DNA of 64,000 nt, taken from positions 434,001 through 498,000 of the forward strand of contig CAXXFQ010000033.1 in the NCBI GenBank assembly GCA_963674475.2. The letters are read 5' to 3'. Position numbers and translations under genes: made by a program. This DNA comes from CAXXFQ01 sp963674475 (GTDB lineage: Bacteria > Planctomycetota > Planctomycetia > Pirellulales > Thermoguttaceae). The notes under the pieces are model-generated. The model worked only from the letters and a program-made list of their open reading frames with translations. It was not told the origin of the DNA and did no database searches. This document shows positions 61,265 to 64,000 of the stretch, piece by piece. Within the stretch, counting starts at the first letter, position 1. Every line of letters begins with the position of its first letter.

Positions 61265-62068
61265 ATGTCCGCGATTGACCAACTTTTCGACCGACTTCGC
61301 CGCGAAGGCAAAAAAGCGTTCATGCCGTTTGTCACGGCCGGGGACCCGGATCTTGATTTCACGGCGGAGATTATTCGTCGTTTTGCCAAACGGGGTGTTG
61401 CCATGTGTGAATTGGGAATTCCCTACAGCGACCCGATCGCCGACGGTCCGGTGATCCAGGCCTCCTACACTCGCGCGCTGGATCGCGGCTTGAAACTGAA
61501 TCAAATTTTCTCCATGCTCGGTTCGGTGACGTCGGAGATAACGATGCCGATCGTCACGATGGTCAGCTATGCGATCATTTACCGTCACGGTCCCGAGGCC
61601 TATGTGATCGATGCAAAGAAGGCGGGCGTCTCCGGCGCGATCGTGCCCGACCTTCCGGCCGACGAGGCAGTCGGGTTCGCCGAGCTTTGTCGCAAAGAGG
61701 ATTTCAGCCTGATCCAACTGATCGCCCCGACCACGTCGCCCGATCGGGCCCTACGGATCGCTGAGCGAACGACCGGATTTATTTATTACGTGTCGGTTTC
61801 CGGGATCACGGGGGAGCGGACCGAGTTGCCGCCGGAGATTGTCGACAACGTCGCCTGGTTGCGGGAACAGACCTCGTTGCCGATCTGTATCGGTTTCGGC
61901 ATCAGTCGACCCGAACATATCCGAACGCTTGCCCCGGTGGCCGACGGGATGATTGTCGGTTCGGCCATCGTTCGCCGGATGGCCGAGGCGGCCGATCGCG
62001 ATCGGGAAACGGTTTTGCAGGAGATTGATCAGTACTTACAGGAACTTCTCGACGCCATGTCCGATTAG
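61265..62068 (+). CDS. trpA: Tryptophan synthase alpha subunit
   Basis: This 267-residue TIM-barrel protein cleaves indole-3-glycerol phosphate. The catalytic Glu is in CELGIPYSDPIADGPVIQ, with the catalytic Asp nearby. FMPFVTAGDPDLDF, LPADEAVGFAELC, FIYYVSVSGITGERTELPP and IGFGISRPEHI are diagnostic. It is coupled in order with trpB. Confidence 0.98.
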   Translation: MSAIDQLFDRLRREGKKAFMPFVTAGDPDLDFTAEIIRRFAKRGVAMCELGIPYSDPIADGPVIQASYTRALDRGLKLNQIFSMLGSVTSEITMPIVTMVSYAIIYRHGPEAYVIDAKKAGVSGAIVPDLPADEAVGFAELCRKEDFSLIQLIAPTTSPDRALRIAERTTGFIYYVSVSGITGERTELPPEIVDNVAWLREQTSLPICIGFGISRPEHIRTLAPVADGMIVGSAIVRRMAEAADRDRETVLQEIDQYLQELLDAMSD

Positions 62069-62166
62069 AGCGGTTTTCGGAGGTGGCTTTCAGTGAAATA
62101 CGTTATATTAGCTTTTTGGAAAAAGGCGTCTGGCGAACAAATCAAAGGAAGCTCGATACATAAAAA

Positions 62167-63021
62167 ATGCCGAACTTTGAAGATTATGTAGAAACCGGTG
62201 ATCGGCTACGCCTCTATCTTCGAGGATGGATTCCGGAGAACCACGACGGCAAACAAACGTTCGTTCTTCTTCATGGATTTACCGAACACGGAGCCCGACC
62301 AGTCTATTGTCGATTGGCGGAACAACTGGCCGGGGAAGGGATCGCCGTATTTGCCCCCGATCTGCGTGGGCACGGGAAAAGCGAAGGAGATCGCGTTTGG
62401 GTGGATCGATTCGACCAATATGTCGGCGACGTTGAGCTTTGCTTAAAAAGGATCCATGCGAAAGTCGGCCAAGCCCCGGTTGTCTTGTTCGGCCACAGCA
62501 TGGGAGGACTGATCGCGACTCGGTTTGCAGCCCGATCAGGTCAGTTGCTCAACGGCCTGATTCTTTCGGCCCCCGCTTTGCAGGTTGGCACTGCGGTCTT
62601 TCCCTGGCTGCGGGCGCTGGCCCCGATTGCCGATTGTCTCTTTCCCCGCCTCGCGATGCTTCGTACGGGAACGGGCGGGCTCTCACGCGATCCCCAAACG
62701 GTCGAGCAGTTCCGTGGCGATCCGGATATTTTTCACGGTCGTTTTTCCGTTCATATCGGCGCGGAAATTCTTCGCGCTGGAAGGGCGTCCCAACGGGAAT
62801 ACGGGGCTATCGACGTGCCCCTTTTGGTACTCCAGGGAACCGGCGATGTGATTGTCAGTCCGGAGGGGGCGAAAGGGTTGATTCAAGAGGTCGCGTCGCA
62901 GAAGAAAAAACTGTCTCTCTACGACGGATGGTATCACGATCTTCTAGGAGAGCCGAATCGCGGTCTTCTGATTGAGGAAATTATCGACTGGCTAAAGAGG
63001 TCGCTAGAATCAACGGCGTGA
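62167..63021 (+). CDS. Alpha/beta hydrolase, monoacylglycerol lipase-like (284 aa)
   Basis: Oxyanion region LLHGFTEHGARPVYCRLAEQ, acidic DLRGHGKSEGDRVWVDRFDQ, nucleophile elbow LFGHSMGGLIATRF (GHSMG), late acidic in VLQGTGDVIVSPEG, and the histidine in GWYHDLLGEPNR. This fits the lysophospholipase/monoacylglycerol lipase family (PldB-like). The frame is intact, although it twice contains the GCCCCCG context seen at the frameshifts in folC and the helicase. Confidence 0.92.
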   Translation: MPNFEDYVETGDRLRLYLRGWIPENHDGKQTFVLLHGFTEHGARPVYCRLAEQLAGEGIAVFAPDLRGHGKSEGDRVWVDRFDQYVGDVELCLKRIHAKVGQAPVVLFGHSMGGLIATRFAARSGQLLNGLILSAPALQVGTAVFPWLRALAPIADCLFPRLAMLRTGTGGLSRDPQTVEQFRGDPDIFHGRFSVHIGAEILRAGRASQREYGAIDVPLLVLQGTGDVIVSPEGAKGLIQEVASQKKKLSLYDGWYHDLLGEPNRGLLIEEIIDWLKRSLESTA

Positions 63022-63138
63022 TAAGATTCGTTCCCCCTTCCCCCTTCGGTCAAAATGGGATCTCTCCCGTCGCAGGTGGGGCGATACACTTATCTGAAAA
63101 ACCGCGTTAGAATCCGGTCAAAAGATATCGCAAAAAAA
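63022..63138. other. Short intergenic region after the lipase-like gene
   Basis: No gene recognised; it leads into the convergent terminator at 63139. Confidence 0.4.
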
Positions 63139-63174
63139 ACGGGAAGGGTTCACTTCATGAGGAACCCTTCCCGT
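63139..63174. terminator. Convergent terminator between the lipase-like gene and the DUF1559 gene
   Basis: ACGGGAAGGGTTC (63139-63151) and GAACCCTTCCCGT (63162-63174) form a perfect 13-base stem with a 10-base loop. On the reverse strand a run of eight T follows almost directly, so termination is stronger for leftward transcription. Confidence 0.85.
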
Positions 63175-63473
63175 AGTATTTCCATTCCGTTCCAATAAAA
63201 AGGAGCGTTTGTCAAATCGAGTTAAGAATAAAACGCAATAGGATAATCTTTTTTAAACGTTTTCATAAGAGAGCTCTGACACCCTTTTTCAGAAACGCTT
63301 CTGTTTCCTTCTTAATCCAATTTTTATCATTTTAAAAGGGCTAGCAAGTACTTCCGCGAGCGGCTCCCCAAAAGAGCCACTTGCGAAAAGTAACCTTAAC
63401 CTAACCTTCTGTCGCAACTCCTAAAGTCATGCGACATCAACGAATTTGCATCGTCGAATTGTTGCCAAACTTC
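63175..63473. other. 3' region of the right-edge DUF1559 gene
   Basis: These ~300 bases between the terminator and the DUF1559 stop codon contain no recognised gene; they are AT-rich. Confidence 0.4.
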
Positions 63474-64000
63474 TTACGGCAAGACTTCAGTCATATCAAT
63501 CACATGTCCGTCTTGGCGATTTCCGAGGTTCTTATGAGTTCCCAGGTCGATTTCGTAGGGGATCTTCTGAACAGAACCGTCACAAAAAACGGCGTTGAAA
63601 CCGTTCGGGTGCGTACTCCCGAAATTGTAACCGGAACCGCTATAACCAGGGCGGTCTCGCATGGGAATGGTTTCCTCTTGGCGGTCCTCATTTAAAAAGG
63701 TAAAGCGAACCGTGTCGTAGTCAAAACCGATAATCCACCCTTGGTCGTCGCAATCGTCATTGCCGTTTAAGTAATTTAGGGGGTTGAGGTACTTTTCCGC
63801 TGCCAGATATGTACAGCTCGTCCCGTCAGTTACCTGATTGATAGAAACTTCACTGCAATAAAACGAAATACCGGTACAGTCCTTGGCTCCACAGAAATCG
63901 GTGCCATCAGGGCGTTTGAACGAACCGTAAAGGTCCTTGTAAAGATCAACAAGACCGGCGTTGACTCGCAAGATCGAGGTTGGACCTGCAAGGTAACCGC
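63474..64000 (-). CDS. DUF1559-domain protein, C-terminal part (runs off the window)
   Basis: The reverse strand is open to the window edge. It reads the C-terminal half of a DUF1559 protein: LVDLYKDLYGSFKRPDGTDF, INQVTDGTSCTYLAAEKYLN, DCDDQGWIIGFDYDTVRFTF and the terminal H-X9-DG element STHPNGFNAVFCDGSVQKI. The start and prepilin-like N-terminus lie beyond the right edge. This is the second DUF1559 gene in the window. Confidence 0.93.
   Translation of the reverse strand, partial: GYLAGPTSILRVNAGLVDLYKDLYGSFKRPDGTDFCGAKDCTGISFYCSEVSINQVTDGTSCTYLAAEKYLNPLNYLNGNDDCDDQGWIIGFDYDTVRFTFLNEDRQEETIPMRDRPGYSGSGYNFGSTHPNGFNAVFCDGSVQKIPYEIDLGTHKNLGNRQDGHVIDMTEVLP

Noticed and set aside
62353..62575. 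GCCCCCG as a sufficient frameshift signal
   Set aside because: Two in-frame copies in the intact lipase-like gene are read without a shift, so the heptamer alone cannot explain the frame changes in folC and the helicase.

Overview
The window looks like a chromosomal segment of a flagellated planctomycete (Planctomycetota, probably Pirellulales-like; the genus cannot be told from the sequence). The evidence is DUF1559 pseudopilin-like proteins, PEP-CTERM surface proteins, a surface protein with the planctomycete LEPLEDRRML-type N-terminal motif, a characteristic ABC transporter plus large membrane protein trio, and a cysteine-rich outer-membrane porin. Gene density is moderate, with many 300-600 bp gaps in which no gene could be recognised.

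Layout. 1-20 kb is mostly housekeeping: the 5' part of tex (reverse, runs off the left edge), fxsA, a fumarylacetoacetate hydrolase-family gene, a NudB-like Nudix gene, clpX (reverse), a small SHOCT-type membrane protein, eda, holA, a three-gene ABC-2 export locus (reverse), folC and an AddA/RecB-like helicase-nuclease. Both folC and the helicase are interrupted by a single +1 frameshift in or near a run of five C.

20.4-33.2 kb is a 12.7 kb integrated element in tRNA-His, bounded by perfect 69-bp direct repeats. It carries a tyrosine integrase, a 1630-residue surface protein (seven-bladed propeller plus beta-helix), a DUF3987 primase/helicase-like protein with a TubC-like zinc-ribbon partner, two small HTH proteins, iteron-like repeats and an unknown 339-residue protein. 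The attachment core lies inside the integrase reading frame: integration cuts off a 99-residue C-terminal tail that sits at the far end of the element and would be rejoined in frame on excision. Just outside the right repeat is the deleted remnant of a second, closely related integrase. A T5SS/PEP-CTERM-repeat surface gene and another decayed integrase fragment follow, ending at tRNA-Ala.

36-51.5 kb carries a five-PAS hybrid histidine kinase, proA, fliM, a small lipoprotein, a GlsB-like membrane protein, a porin, and the flagellar export-gate cluster fliO-fliP-fliQ-fliR-flhB, which ends in a bidirectional terminator.

51.6-64 kb holds a DUF1559 gene overlapping a PEP-CTERM/dockerin-type gene, a NapH-like 4Fe-4S membrane protein next to a TPR protein with a cysteine-rich tail, a secreted alpha/beta hydrolase, an OmpR-type response regulator, a PilZ-type protein, trpB-trpA, a monoacylglycerol-lipase-like hydrolase and the 3' part of another DUF1559 gene (reverse, runs off the right edge).
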